A stretch of DNA of 64,000 nucleotides from an uncultured Clostridia bacterium. Lineage in GTDB: Bacteria > Bacillota_A > Clostridia > TANB77 > CAG-508. Location of the stretch: positions 43,666 to 107,665 of the forward strand of contig CALYAC010000007.1 in NCBI GenBank assembly GCA_944393405.1, in the 5' to 3' direction. The position numbers and the translations under genes were made by a program. The notes beneath the pieces are model-generated. The model did not search any database, was not told the DNA's origin, and saw nothing but the letters and a program-made list of their open reading frames with translations. Shown here one piece after another: positions 35,185 through 46,336 of the stretch. Position 1 is the stretch's first letter, and each line of letters starts with the position of its first letter.

Positions 35185-38100
35185 ATGGAAAAATTATTAC
35201 ATGTTGGTTTAGATGTTGGTTCTACGACAGTTAAAATTGTCGTTATGGACGAAAATTTAAACACTATATATAGAGATTATCAAAGACATTTTTCAGATAC
35301 TAAAAATACAGTATGTAATGTTTTAGAGGGATTAGCCACAAAATATCCTGACTCAGAATTTACTATTGCTTTAACAGGATCTGGTGCAATGTCTGCAGCT
35401 AAGTTTTTAGATTTACCATTCATACAAGAAGTTGTTTCTTGTAAAAGAGCTGTTGAAAAATATATACCTAAAACTGATGTAGTAATAGAACTTGGTGGAG
35501 AAGATGCAAAAATAATATATTTTGATAAATCAATTGAACAACGTATGAATGGCTCATGCGCTGGTGGTACAGGTGCATTTATAGATCAAATGGCCTCATT
35601 ACTAAATACTGATCCAACTGGTCTAAATGAACTTGCAAAAAATTATCAAACTATATATCCAATCGCTTCACGTTGTGGAGTTTTTGCAAAAACTGACATT
35701 CAACCACTTCTAAATGAAGGTGCAGCAAAAGAAGATATTGCAGTTTCAATCTTTCAAGCAGTAGTTAATCAAACCATATCTGGTTTAGCTTGTGGTAGAC
35801 CTATTAGAGGAAATGTAGCATTTCTTGGAGGCCCATTAAATTATTTGTCAGAACTTAGAAAAAGATTTATCGAGACACTTCATTTAACTGATGATGAGAT
35901 AATTGTCCCTGAAGAAGCTCATTTACTTGTTGCTAAAGGTGCAGCTCTAGATTCTATAGAAGAAGCTAAACCTATCACAGTTGAAAAATTAAAAAGTAAA
36001 ATTGACGTATTAAGAGTTTCTCATGATGATACTTCAAATCCTCTTTCTCCTTTATTTTCAATAGATGCTGATTATGAAGAATTTAAAGAAAGACACGCTA
36101 AAGATAAAGTGGAAAGAGCCGATTTAAAAACATTTGAAGGAGATTGTTATGTTGGTATAGATGCAGGTTCAACAACAACAAAATTAACATTAATTGATAA
36201 TGAAGGTAGACTTCTATATTCACTTTATGGAAGTAACGAAGGAAATCCTCTTCAAAGTGTTATAAAGATGCTAAAAAAACTTTATGCAGAACTTCCAGAA
36301 AAAGCAGTTATTAGATATAGCGGTGTTACTGGATATGGCGAAAAACTAATTCAAACTGCATTAAATGTTGATTTAAATGAAATAGAAACAATTGCACATT
36401 ATACGGCCGCAAAAAAATTTATGCCAAATGTAACAAGTATTGTTGATATAGGCGGGCAAGATATGAAATACATCAAGATGAAAAATGGTGCTATTGATAA
36501 TATTATGCTAAATGAAGCTTGTTCATCTGGTTGTGGTTCTTTTATTGAAACTTTTGCAAAAAGTTTAAATTTATCAATCGAAGAATTTGTAAAGGCTGCG
36601 TTAGAAGCAAGACGTCCTGTTGACTTAGGTTCTAGATGTACAGTATTTATGAATTCAAAAATAAAGCAAGCACAAAAAGAAGGATACTCTGTAGGGGATA
36701 TTTCTGCAGGACTTTCATATTCAGTAATTAAAAATGCAATTCAAAAAGTAATGAAAGTAAGAGATGTAAAAAAATTAGGAGCTCATATAGTTGTCCAAGG
36801 TGGTACTTTCTATAATGATGCTGTTTTACGTGCATTTGAATTAATAGTAGGAAGAAATGTTGTAAGACCTGATATTGCTGGTCTTATGGGAGCATATGGT
36901 GTGGCCTTACTTGCAAAGGAACAATATGAAGCAAATCTAGATATGGAATATACTAGTCATCTTACTAAATTGGAAGACTTAGATAAATTAAAAATTGAAA
37001 CTTCTCACGTTCGTTGCAACGGATGTGAAAATCATTGTTTACTTACAATTAATAAATTCAGCAATGGATCTAGACATATTTCTGGTAATAGATGTGAAAA
37101 AGGTGCTGGAATAGTTGGTGAAAAAACAGAACTACCTAATTTAATTAAATATAAATATGAAAGAATATTTAATTATACTCCTTTAGAAGAAAAAGATGCT
37201 CCTAGAGGTACAATAGGTATTCCTAGAGTTTTAAATATGTATGAAGATTATCCTTTCTGGTTTACTTTTTTAACTAATCTAGGATTTAGGGTAATTCTAT
37301 CTGAAAAAAGTAATAGAAAAACATATGAAAAAGGTATGGAATCAATGCCATCTGAATCAGTATGTTTCCCAGCTAAACTATCACACGGACATATAATTGG
37401 ATTAATTAATAAAGGTATTAAAACAATCTTTTATCCATGTATGCCATATTCTAGAAAAGAATATGATAAAGCTGACAACCATTATAATTGTCCAATTGTA
37501 ATTTCATATTCAGAAGTTTTAAAAAATAATGTAGAGGAAATAAAGGAAAAAAATATTAAATTTTTAAATCCATTTTTACCTTTTGATAGTAAGAATTTAG
37601 CAAAAACCATATTAGAATTACCTGAATTTAAAGAATATAACTTTAATAAAAAAGAATTAATAGACGCCGCTGAAAAAGCTGAAGAAGAATATCAAAGATG
37701 TAAAGAAGATATTCGTAAAAAAGGTCAAGAAACTGTTGAGTATATAGAAAAAAATAATTTGAAAGGTATTGTATTAGCTGGACGTCCTTATCATGTTGAT
37801 CCAGAAGTAAATCATGGTATTGATACTTTGATTACAAGCTTAGGTCTTTGTGTTCTAACAGAAGATAGTATTTCAAATCAAGCTGAAGTAAAAAGACCTA
37901 TTAGAGTTGTAGATCAATGGGTATTCCATGCAAGACTTTATGCTGCAGCTGAATATGTTGGAAAGCATGATAATCTAGAATTAGTACAATTAAATTCTTT
38001 TGGTTGTGGAGTTGATGCTGTTACAACAGATCAAGTTGAAGAAATTTTAACAAGCTATGGTAAAATGTACACATTAATAAAAATTGATGAAATTAACAAT

Positions 38101-39516
38101 TTAGGAGCTGTAAGAATTCGTATCCGTTCATTACTTGCTAGTATGAATAAACGTTTAGCAAATAAAGATGAATTAAAAGGTGATGGAAATTACGAGGTTA
38201 ACAAGAAAATTTTCACAAAAGATATGAAAAAAGACTATACAATACTTATTCCACAAATGGCACCAATTCATTTTGAATTACTAGAATCTGCTGTAAAGAA
38301 TTCTGGATATAAAGTAGAACTTTTAAGAGATTGCACTGATCATACAGTGGAAACTGGTTTAAAATATGTCAATAATGATGCTTGTTATCCATCAATTCTT
38401 GTTACGGGACAAATGATTGAAGCTTTGCAATCAGGTAAATATGATTTAAATAAAACTGCATTAATTATGTCTCAAACAGGTGGAGGATGTAGAGCAACTA
38501 ACTATATAGGATTTATTCGTAAAGCATTAAAAGATGCAGGTTTTGAAAACATTCCAGTTATATCTTTCAATGTTGTTGGAATGGAAAAAATGCCTGGATT
38601 TAAAATAACATTACCATTAATAGAAAGATTATTAAAGACAGTAGTATATGCGGATTTATTACAAAAGATGCTTACAAAAAATAGAGCATATGAAGTACAT
38701 AAAGGAGAAACTCAAAAATTATTTGATGAGTGGATGGAAAAATGTAAAAAAATGCTTGAAAAGTCTACTATGAAACAATTTAAACAAAGTATCTATGACA
38801 TGGTAAATGATTTTGAAAAAATTGAACTTGATACTTCAAAAGTAAAACCTAAAGTTGGTATAGTAGGTGAAGTACTAATAAAATACCATCCATTTGGAAA
38901 TAACTTTATCGCTAATAAGCTAGAAGAAGAAGGTGCAGAAGTTGTATTACCTGATTTCATGGGATTTGTTAAATTTATTGCAACACATAAAATTACATTT
39001 AATAAATTAATAAAAACAGATAAAGTTAAAGCAAAATTGTTTAAAGCTGCAATAAAATTAATTGATATACTAGAAAAGGATTCTAGAATAGCTTTAGCTA
39101 ATTCAAAAAAAGGTTACTTGCCTCCATGTGATATTTGGGAATTAGAAGATAAGGTTAAAAATATATTATCTATTGGAAATCAAACAGGTGAAGGATGGTT
39201 TTTAACAGCTGAAATGATAGAATATATTGAAAACGGAATTCCAAATATAGCTTGTGTTCAACCATTTGCTTGTTTACCAAATCATGTAGTTGGTAAAGGT
39301 GTAATCAAAACTATAAGAAATGAATTTCCAGATGCTAATATATCAGCTATAGATTATGACCCTGGTGCTAGTGAAGCAAATCAAACTAATAGAATAAAAT
39401 TACTTATGACTGTCGCAAAGGATAATTTAAAGCGTCAAGAAAAAGAAAAGGAAAAAATTAAAAACGAAAATAAAAAAACAAATAATAAAAAAACAGATGC
39501 AATAAAAAATAAATAA
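35185..39516 (+). CDS. Acyl-CoA dehydratase activase-related protein, 1443 residues
   Basis: A large cytoplasmic protein of the BadF/BcrA/HgdC ATPase family. Residues 5-255 and about 323-590 are two ASKHA-type ATPase domains (GLDVGSTTVKIV and GIDAGSTTTKLT nucleotide loops; GSCAGGTGAFIDQ and CSSGCGSFIETF cluster-binding Cys loops). About 610-900 has a Cys-rich DUF2229-type region (CNGCENHCL, GNRCEKGAG), and the C-terminal half resembles HgdB-like dehydratase subunits. The family activates 2-hydroxyacyl-CoA dehydratases by ATP-driven electron transfer through a [4Fe-4S] cluster in strict anaerobes. The natural substrate of this fused form is unknown. It has its own promoter and terminator; no dehydratase gene lies nearby. 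Confidence 0.88.
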   Translation: MEKLLHVGLDVGSTTVKIVVMDENLNTIYRDYQRHFSDTKNTVCNVLEGLATKYPDSEFTIALTGSGAMSAAKFLDLPFIQEVVSCKRAVEKYIPKTDVVIELGGEDAKIIYFDKSIEQRMNGSCAGGTGAFIDQMASLLNTDPTGLNELAKNYQTIYPIASRCGVFAKTDIQPLLNEGAAKEDIAVSIFQAVVNQTISGLACGRPIRGNVAFLGGPLNYLSELRKRFIETLHLTDDEIIVPEEAHLLVAKGAALDSIEEAKPITVEKLKSKIDVLRVSHDDTSNPLSPLFSIDADYEEFKERHAKDKVERADLKTFEGDCYVGIDAGSTTTKLTLIDNEGRLLYSLYGSNEGNPLQSVIKMLKKLYAELPEKAVIRYSGVTGYGEKLIQTALNVDLNEIETIAHYTAAKKFMPNVTSIVDIGGQDMKYIKMKNGAIDNIMLNEACSSGCGSFIETFAKSLNLSIEEFVKAALEARRPVDLGSRCTVFMNSKIKQAQKEGYSVGDISAGLSYSVIKNAIQKVMKVRDVKKLGAHIVVQGGTFYNDAVLRAFELIVGRNVVRPDIAGLMGAYGVALLAKEQYEANLDMEYTSHLTKLEDLDKLKIETSHVRCNGCENHCLLTINKFSNGSRHISGNRCEKGAGIVGEKTELPNLIKYKYERIFNYTPLEEKDAPRGTIGIPRVLNMYEDYPFWFTFLTNLGFRVILSEKSNRKTYEKGMESMPSESVCFPAKLSHGHIIGLINKGIKTIFYPCMPYSRKEYDKADNHYNCPIVISYSEVLKNNVEEIKEKNIKFLNPFLPFDSKNLAKTILELPEFKEYNFNKKELIDAAEKAEEEYQRCKEDIRKKGQETVEYIEKNNLKGIVLAGRPYHVDPEVNHGIDTLITSLGLCVLTEDSISNQAEVKRPIRVVDQWVFHARLYAAAEYVGKHDNLELVQLNSFGCGVDAVTTDQVEEILTSYGKMYTLIKIDEINNLGAVRIRIRSLLASMNKRLANKDELKGDGNYEVNKKIFTKDMKKDYTILIPQMAPIHFELLESAVKNSGYKVELLRDCTDHTVETGLKYVNNDACYPSILVTGQMIEALQSGKYDLNKTALIMSQTGGGCRATNYIGFIRKALKDAGFENIPVISFNVVGMEKMPGFKITLPLIERLLKTVVYADLLQKMLTKNRAYEVHKGETQKLFDEWMEKCKKMLEKSTMKQFKQSIYDMVNDFEKIELDTSKVKPKVGIVGEVLIKYHPFGNNFIANKLEEEGAEVVLPDFMGFVKFIATHKITFNKLIKTDKVKAKLFKAAIKLIDILEKDSRIALANSKKGYLPPCDIWELEDKVKNILSIGNQTGEGWFLTAEMIEYIENGIPNIACVQPFACLPNHVVGKGVIKTIRNEFPDANISAIDYDPGASEANQTNRIKLLMTVAKDNLKRQEKEKEKIKNENKKTNNKKTDAIKNK

Positions 39517-39533
39517 TAATAATTATTATTAAA

Positions 39534-39571
39534 ATAAATTCTAATTTAATTAATTAGAATTTATTTTTTTA
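39534..39571 (+). terminator. Terminator of the activase gene
   Basis: A 13-bp stem (39534-39546 with 39552-39564), a 5-base loop and a T-run, 18 bases after the stop codon. Confidence 0.75.
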
Positions 39572-39722
39572 TTTATTATTTTAATTCAAAAACAATTAAA
39601 TATTTAATTATTTTATTCTTTTTATTTTCGTTTTTAAGCCTTTTTATTTTTTTAGACATATAATTTTATTATATAAAATAAAAACAAAAAATTTTTAAAA
39701 AGACAAAAAATGATACTTTATT

Positions 39723-40042
39723 TTTTTGTCTTTTTGTATATTTATTATCGTAAAATTATTATATATAATTATAAAAATTATTTGCTTCTAAATTAAGTTG
39801 TTTTTAATTACATTATTTTTGTTGTTATGTTTACTTTAAGTCTATAAAAGTATTTAACCTAGTATTATATAAGAACTACCTAATCCTTATATATTTTTAT
39901 AATTAATTATCATTAAAATTCACTTTAATTTTACTTTAATTTTTATATTCTTTGTTTACATGTAATTATTTTTATATCTTCGTTTTTAATTTATATGTAT
40001 ATCCATAACATTTCTTAAAATATATATTTACTTTTTTGACAA
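39723..40042 (+). repeat. 320-bp element, copy 1
   Basis: Boxes: TTTTTGTCTTTTTGT at 39723, TTATGTTTAC at 39825, ATCCTTATAT at 39883 (weaker centre box), GTTTAC at 39954, CTTTTTTGACAAA ending at 40043 (TGACAA 40037-40042). Spacings from box 2 are 58, 71 and 83. The left box is also one arm of a 14-bp inverted repeat with 39697-39710. Confidence 0.75.
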
Positions 40043-40420
40043 ATCTGCGTTATTTACATTTTAATTTTTTTTATCAATTTTACAATTACTAACATATAAA
40101 AAAATAATAATAAATATTTTTAATATTTTTTATTAAAAATAATTAAAAATAATTAAAAATAAAATAAATAATATTATTATATTAAAAAAAATTAAATAAA
40201 AAAATATATAATTCTTTTTTTTTATATTTATTTTTTTATTATTTTTTTATTTTTTAAATATTTATTTATAATTATTTTTTATTTTTTAATATTATTAAAT
40301 TTATTATTTTATTTAATTGAAAAATAAATTTAATTTAATCACTATTATTATTTATTTTATTTTTTCTTTACATTTTGTTCAAATTTAATAATATTATTGT
40401 CTAATTTTTTTTAGCTAAGA

Positions 40421-40740
40421 ATCTTGTCATTTTGTTTATATAAAACATTAATTTTTTAATAACTAATTATAATAAATCATACTAATAAATTCTCTTTATT
40501 TTTTTATTACCTATATTTGTTTTTATGTTTACTTTTTTAAAATCATTTAATAAACATCTCATAAATAAATTAATCTACTATTCCGATATAAATCTTACAA
40601 TCTTTTATCAAAATTTTATATCGATTTATTATTAATTTTTACCTTTAGAAGTTAACGTTTTATTATGTGTATACATTATACCTATCTTGATCTTCATATT
40701 TATAATTTATAATTAGTTATGAACATATACTTTTTGACAA
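40421..40740 (+). repeat. 320-bp element, copy 2
   Basis: Boxes: ATCTTGTCATTTTGT at 40421, TTATGTTTAC at 40523, TTCCGATAT at 40581, GTTAAC at 40651, CTTTTTGACAAA with TGACAA at 40735-40740. Spacings from box 2 are 58, 70 and 84. Confidence 0.78.
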
Positions 40741-41138
40741 ATATTTTCAATATTTTTTTTTTTATATAATAGTGTTTTTAATATTATAAAATAAATTATT
40801 ATAAATTATTTTTATTTTTAGAAAATTAATTTATATTTATATAAAAATATAAATTAAATAAAAAAATTAATTGAAAAAAATAATTATTATTAGTTTAAAA
40901 AAATTATTATTTTTTTTATTTAAAATTAAATAATAATTTTTTAATATTTTTTTAATTAATTTTTAGTATTAATATAATTATTTTTATTTTTTAATAAAAA
41001 TATTATTAATTTATTTTATTATTATTTTTCTATTATTTTTTTATTATTTTTTTATTATTAATTTATATAAATGCAAGTTCTCAAACTTAATCTTTTTATA
41101 AATTATAGAGAAATTCTTTTATAAATACTCTCTTTATT

Positions 41139-41447
41139 TTTTTGTCATTTTGTATAATATTATTTATTGTTAGATCTAGTTTCTTTATTATTCTTTTCCT
41201 TCTCCTCTAATGTAATTTAAATTCTTTAAGTTATGTCAATCTGATTTATTTAATTATATAAAAAGTATTAATATAATAAAATATACTATTCCGATATTTT
41301 ACATTAAAATCTATACCTACTTTTATGAATAAAATTTATTAAAATCTGTATATTATTAGTTTACGTTCTTGTTATATCTTATTTTGCTTTTTTCTAAAAA
41401 GCTTTTATAAAAATATTCAGCATATTTTTTATTTACCTTTTTGACAA
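41139..41447 (+). repeat. 320-bp element, copy 3 (309 bp)
   Basis: Boxes: TTTTTGTCATTTTGT at 41139, TTATGTCAA at 41231, TTCCGATAT at 41289, GTTTAC at 41359, CTTTTTGACAA with TGACAA at 41442-41447. It is 11 bases shorter than the others; the whole deficit, one helical turn, lies between boxes 1 and 2. The remaining spacings are 58, 70 and 83. Confidence 0.78.
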
Positions 41448-41834
41448 TTTTTGAATAAATAGCTATTAATATAATTTAATTTCTAAACAATTAATTTAAA
41501 ATTTTTCTTTTTTTAAAAAATAATAATAAAATAAATTATTTTTTATTCTATTTAAATTAATAATATATTTTATATTTTATTTATTTAACTTATTTATTTC
41601 TTTTCATTTATATTTTTATTTATTTTTTATTAATTAATTTTATTAATTTTTTATTTTATTTAATTATTTCAAATTATATTATTTTTTTATTTATTTAATT
41701 ATTTAATTATTTCAAATTTAATTTTATTAATTATTAAATTATTTATAATTTATAATAATATTATATTTGTTATTTTAATAACTTATATTTATACTCATTT
41801 TTATACAATAATTTTCCAAATAATTTTTGCTTTA

Positions 41835-42154
41835 TTTTTGTCTTTTTGTTATTAATTATTATCCCGTCAAATATATTTACTTATAATTGCTCTTCTCAAT
41901 ATATTATATTTGTAAATAGATAATTTAATATTCATATTTATGTAATCTTTCTTTTCTATTATATTCATATATGTAGATTAAAGTTTATTTCTTTATTCCG
42001 TTGACTTTTTTAATATAATTAAATCCGTTTTATTTATTAATTTATTATAATTTTATTTATTTATTAGTTTACAACTCATTATATTAACTAATAAAAAGTC
42101 TATCATAGAATTGTCATTATATTTATTTATAATTTTTTTATATCTTTTTGACAA
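41835..42154 (+). repeat. 320-bp element, copy 4
   Basis: Boxes: TTTTTGTCTTTTTGT at 41835, TTATGTAAT at 41938, TTCCGTTGA at 41996, GTTTAC at 42067, CTTTTTGACAAA with TGACAA at 42149-42154. Spacings from box 2 are 58, 71 and 82. Confidence 0.75.
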
Positions 42155-42577
42155 ATATTAATCCTATATTTTACTAAACATATTGTTATATATTTATTAT
42201 TTATTTTTTTATATTATTATTTAAAAATAAATAAAATTTAATTCATTATTTTCGATTTTAAGCCTTTTTATTTTTTTATTAATATAATTTATTATTTATT
42301 TTTTATTTATTTTCTTTTATTATTTTTTCTATTTTTTATTTATTTAAATAATAAAAATAAATATTAAAAAATAATTTATTTATTAGCATTATTAATTTTT
42401 ATTATTTATTTTTTAATTTATTTTTATTTTAATTTTTATTTTAATTTTTATTTTATTAATATTTTTTTATTTTAATTTTATTTATTTTAATTCACAAAAA
42501 TATTAAATATTTTTGTAAATATTTGATATTTTAGATATCTATTTTTATACTTTTGTTTAACATTTCTTTATTACATC

Positions 42578-42897
42578 TTTTTGTCATTTTGTTTGCAATA
42601 ATATAGATTTAAACATTGATACATTTTACATTCATATAAATATATTATACGCCCTAATCTTTAATTTTATTTTTCCTCTTTTATGTTAATTTATTTATTC
42701 ATTATTTTTTTAATTATATTTTTTCTAAAAAATGCTTATTCCGATATATTTCTTTCTAATTTTATTATTGTAATTGAGAAAACAATTAAATATTATTTAC
42801 AATAATATAGTTACATTTTTTTATGGTTTAAACTTTAAATTTTTTTTACTTAATTGTTTTATTTGCTTTAGTTTTAATTATTTGATCTTTTTGACAA
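42578..42897 (+). repeat. 320-bp element, copy 5
   Basis: Boxes: TTTTTGTCATTTTGT at 42578, TTATGTTAAT at 42681, TTCCGATATAT at 42739, GTTAC at 42810, CTTTTTGACAA with TGACAA at 42892-42897. Spacings from box 2 are 58, 71 and 82. It is similar to copy 6 along its whole length and for about 80 bases before it. Confidence 0.8.
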
Positions 42898-43071
42898 TTC
42901 TTTTATTGTTTAAATTAATTATTTTTTAATATTTTTTATTTATTCTAATTAATATTATTAATTAAAATAAATATTAAAGTTAGGAATAATAAAATATTTA
43001 ATTTATTAATTTTATTTATTAATTTTATTTATTAATTTTTATTTATTTTTATTTTTTATTAATATATTTTT

Positions 43072-43926
43072 TTATTTTATTTTTATTTTATTTAAATATT
43101 TCTTCATCTGATAATATCCTTCATTATATAAATAATTAATTTTTGAATAATCTAATAATGAAACATTTTTTGTATTTATTTTTAATAAATAATCTGCACC
43201 GATTAATTCATAGTTATTTAATTCTCTTCCTATTAAATTTAATGATCTTGAAATAATATCAATTATATTTTTGTCTTTCTTTTCTTTCTCTTTTTCCTCA
43301 AAAGTAATACATAATACTTTATCAATTCCCATATTTTTTACTTGCTTCCAAGGTATATTTTCTCTTACTCCACCATCAATAAGTAAATCATTATTCATTT
43401 GATATGGACAAAATATTCCTGGATAACTACAACTTGCTCTAACTGCCTTTCCAATATTTATATTATTAATATATATGAACTCATCTGAATATCTTACATT
43501 ATTATATTTAGATTGAAAAAAATATACATTTCCTGTATCTATAGAAACACTCGCTATCAAAAGATTTTCCTTTATTTCATTTATATTTTTTATTCCCTTT
43601 TAATTACAATATTTATTAATTATTTTTTCTATAATTTCTCCTGTATTTAAACCTTCTATAATAAATTTCTTTTTTTTAATTAAATTAATTATAATATTTT
43701 TTATATTTTTTAAATCAAAATACTTTATTTTTGTAGCATTTTCTGTAAATATTTTCTTTATTTCTTCAGCACTATATCCAACTGCATATAATGTCGCAAC
43801 TATACTTCCAGATGATGTACCCGATATAAAATCCGGTTTTATATTTTCTTCTTCTAGAGCTTTAATAGCTCCAATATGTGCAGCTCCTTTCACTCCTCCA
43901 CCAGACAAGCATAATCCTAAACTCAT
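43072..43926 (-). pseudogene. Patatin-like phospholipase, interrupted by one in-frame stop
   Basis: A patatin-family lipid acyl hydrolase in two open pieces. The first part has the oxyanion loop CLSGGGVKGAAHIGAIKALE and the nucleophile motif GTSSGS; the second part has the Asp of the dyad in IDGGVRENIP, so both halves of the active site are present. A TAA at 43600-43602 separates them, and the two pieces are in the same frame with 13 codons between the stop and a TTG at 43560. A single base change would restore a protein of about 284 residues. It is thus a recent nonsense mutation, a sequence error or, less likely, recoding. The chosen ATG at 43926 follows AGGTG. Confidence 0.8.
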
Positions 43927-44041
43927 ATTCATCACCTATTTAATACTATTAGTATAAATAATAATATATTATCAAAACTTGTAATTTTTCTTATTTCACG
44001 TTATAATACAGATTATAGTTATAAATGCAAGGAGGTTATAT

Positions 44042-44596
44042 ATGCTTTTAGCTATAGCAGGAGTTACAGGTGTTGGCAAATCATACTTTAAAGATAAAAT
44101 TGTTGAAAAATTAAATTTTGAAAAAATTAAAATTATTACAACACGTCAAATAAGAACTGGAGAAAAAAACAATGAAGATAAAATATTTGTTACTCCTACA
44201 GAACTAAATGAAATGAAAAAATCGAATTTAATATCTTATGATTTTGAAATGTTAGGTAATATATATGCATACTCTAAGAAAGAACTTTATTCTAATAAAA
44301 ATACTGTTTTTGAACTTCATTACAAAACAGTATTTGATTTAAAAAAGATTTGTCCTAATATGAAAGTTCTTTATATATTGCCTAAAAATATAGAAATGGC
44401 AAAAGAAAAGACTATATTAAGACACCTTTCACCTGAAGTTGAAAAACAAAGATTACAAGAAATAGATGAACATTATAATAACTTTATAAATGATGAAAAC
44501 TTACGAAATCAATTTGATTATATTGTATATAACAATTATGATAAAGAGTCTGAAGACAATATAATTAAATTAGTAAAAAATATTTTAAATAATTAG
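44042..44596 (+). CDS. Guanylate kinase-like P-loop protein
   Basis: A 184-residue cytoplasmic protein with a P-loop (AGVTGVGKSYF, residues 6-16) and the guanylate-kinase-like segment TTRQIRTGEKNNEDKIFV, corresponding to the TTR.PR.GE...Y.F region. FELHYKT replaces the usual strand with the GMP-binding Tyr and Glu. It is distinct from housekeeping Gmk in its divergent GMP loop, so the true substrate is uncertain. The next gene, an APH-like phosphotransferase, follows after 9 bases, suggesting a two-gene operon of small-molecule phosphoryl transfer. Start supported by AAGGAGG. Confidence 0.65.
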   Translation: MLLAIAGVTGVGKSYFKDKIVEKLNFEKIKIITTRQIRTGEKNNEDKIFVTPTELNEMKKSNLISYDFEMLGNIYAYSKKELYSNKNTVFELHYKTVFDLKKICPNMKVLYILPKNIEMAKEKTILRHLSPEVEKQRLQEIDEHYNNFINDENLRNQFDYIVYNNYDKESEDNIIKLVKNILNN

Positions 44597-44605
44597 GAGA
44601 AATAT

Positions 44606-45442
44606 ATGAAAAAAGATTACTTTTCACTTGATGAAGATTTTACAAAAATTATAATAACTGCACTATCAGATAAAAATATATCAAGTATTAAACCTATATC
44701 TACAGGCTGGACAAATATTGTATTTGAAGTTAGTACTGATTCTGGAAATTATTTTTTTAGATTTCCAAGAGATAATTTCTGGCTAAGAACTATAGTCAAA
44801 GACTATGAATTTTCTAAATATATTAGTGGAAAAACTGATTTTCAAACAGTTAAATTAGATTTAAAATATGATAATAATAGGCCTTTTAGTATTCATAAAA
44901 AAATTGAAGGAACAGTTTTGGCTGACGTAATGGATACAATGTCTCCGTCTCAAATTGAAACTGTTTCTAAAGATATTGCTAAATTTATGTATCAATTGCA
45001 TAATATTGATTTTAAGAACGATCAAATATTTACAATTAATAATATAGGTTTAAATCTAACAGATTTTCTTGATGAGCTTTTAAATGTACATGTATCACAA
45101 GAAGATAAAATATTCTGGAAATATGAAGATTTTAAAAATAAGGATCATAATACTCTTGTCCACGGAGATTTAAATTCAAGTAATATTTTGCTTGATTCAA
45201 ATTATCATATTGCCGCAATTATAGACTTTGGATTTGGAGGCTTTGGTAATCCATACTTTGATATATCAAGAATAATTGGAAGATGTCCAGAAAGCTTCAA
45301 AGATAGAATAATTTGTAATTATGAGCAAATTTCTAATAATAAACTAGATTATCCTACATTAAATAATGAAATACAAATATGGTCAAATATTGATAATTCA
45401 TATATAAATTATATGAGAAAAATTGGAATTTACGATAATTAA
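44606..45442 (+). CDS. APH/choline kinase-family phosphotransferase
   Basis: A 278-residue soluble kinase-like protein. The catalytic loop is HGDLNSSNILLD and the metal-binding motif IIDFGFGGFGNPYFDISRI. The N-terminal lobe has STGWTNIVFEVSTDSGNYFFRFPR, the usual nucleotide-lobe pattern. Families with this fold include aminoglycoside phosphotransferases, choline kinases and macrolide kinases; sequence alone does not decide the substrate. Cotranscribed with the guanylate-kinase-like gene. Confidence 0.75.
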   Translation: MKKDYFSLDEDFTKIIITALSDKNISSIKPISTGWTNIVFEVSTDSGNYFFRFPRDNFWLRTIVKDYEFSKYISGKTDFQTVKLDLKYDNNRPFSIHKKIEGTVLADVMDTMSPSQIETVSKDIAKFMYQLHNIDFKNDQIFTINNIGLNLTDFLDELLNVHVSQEDKIFWKYEDFKNKDHNTLVHGDLNSSNILLDSNYHIAAIIDFGFGGFGNPYFDISRIIGRCPESFKDRIICNYEQISNNKLDYPTLNNEIQIWSNIDNSYINYMRKIGIYDN

Positions 45443-45451
45443 ATAATTATT

Positions 45452-45497
45452 AAATAAAATAAGAAACATATATGCATATATGTTTCTTATTTTATTT
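45452..45497. terminator. 46-bp perfect palindrome, terminator
   Basis: Positions 45452-45474 and 45475-45497 are exact reverse complements, centred on ATGCAT. The position directly after the kinase gene and before the tRNA genes on the other strand fits a bidirectional terminator. Confidence 0.75.
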
Positions 45498-45548
45498 AAT
45501 AGCATCATAATTTACAATAAAAAAAACCGTAAAATAAATTTACAGTTT

Positions 45549-45639
45549 TGGCGGAAGCTGAGGGATTTGAACCCTCGCGGCCCTTGCGAACCCTAACAGT
45601 TTAGCAAACTGTCCCCTTCAACCACTTGGGTAAGCCTCC
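45549..45639 (-). tRNA. tRNA-Ser (anticodon GCU)
   Basis: A 91-base class II tRNA with encoded CCA. The acceptor stem GGAGGCT pairs with AGCTTCC (one G-U), discriminator G, T-arm GGTTCAAATCC, long variable arm, and anticodon loop TTGCTAA in the stem CAG/CTG. Confidence 0.95.
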
Positions 45640-45689
45640 ATATAATTATAGAAGTTAGACTCCAAATCTATTTCTAACTTCTATTTTTT

Positions 45690-45781
<92 letters not shown>

Positions 45782-46336
45782 ATTAACTTGTTACCTCTAA
45801 TTGGAACAGTATATATATTAACATATTACTCATTTATTTGTCAATAGATATATTCAATTTTTTCAAGTATATCACTAATATTAAAATAATTTTATTATAT
45901 TATTAATTAATTTCTATTAATATTTATTATGTTTAATATATTAATAAATATTAATTAAATAAAAAAAGTCTTTTATTATAAAAAGTTAATTTAATAATTA
46001 TTTTTATTTATCTATATTAAAATAATCCAATATTAATACAATTTAATAATAAATATATTTTAAAATAAATTAAATTATTTTTTATTTTATTATTAAATAA
46101 ATAAAAATTATAATTTTAATTATTTAATTAATTTTTATTTATTTATTTTTATTAATTATTTTTTAATAATATTTTTTTATTTAATATATATTTTTTTAAT
46201 TTAATTTATTTTTAATATTTTTTATTTATTTAATTTTATTTATTATTATTATATGAATTATTAAATATTTTTATAAATATTTAATATCTTAAATATCTAC
46301 TTTTTATAGTTTTATATAATATTTATTTTTTACATC

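Larger units (their letters stand above)
39517..43071. other. 3.5-kb gene-free, almost pure A/T region with five 320-bp elements
   Basis: No open frame of note exists on either strand. Long runs contain no G or C at all. The G/C that is present is concentrated in five spaced elements, listed separately, with linkers of 378, 398, 387 and 423 bases. One further shared string, TTTTAAGCCTTTTTATTTTT, occurs at about 39633 and 42255 with a preceding TTTTCG. Confidence 0.8.

Noticed and set aside
39517..43071. CRISPR array or short tandem repeat in the A/T region
   Set aside because: The units are about 700 bases apart with 320-base bodies of diverged sequence, and no cas genes are nearby.
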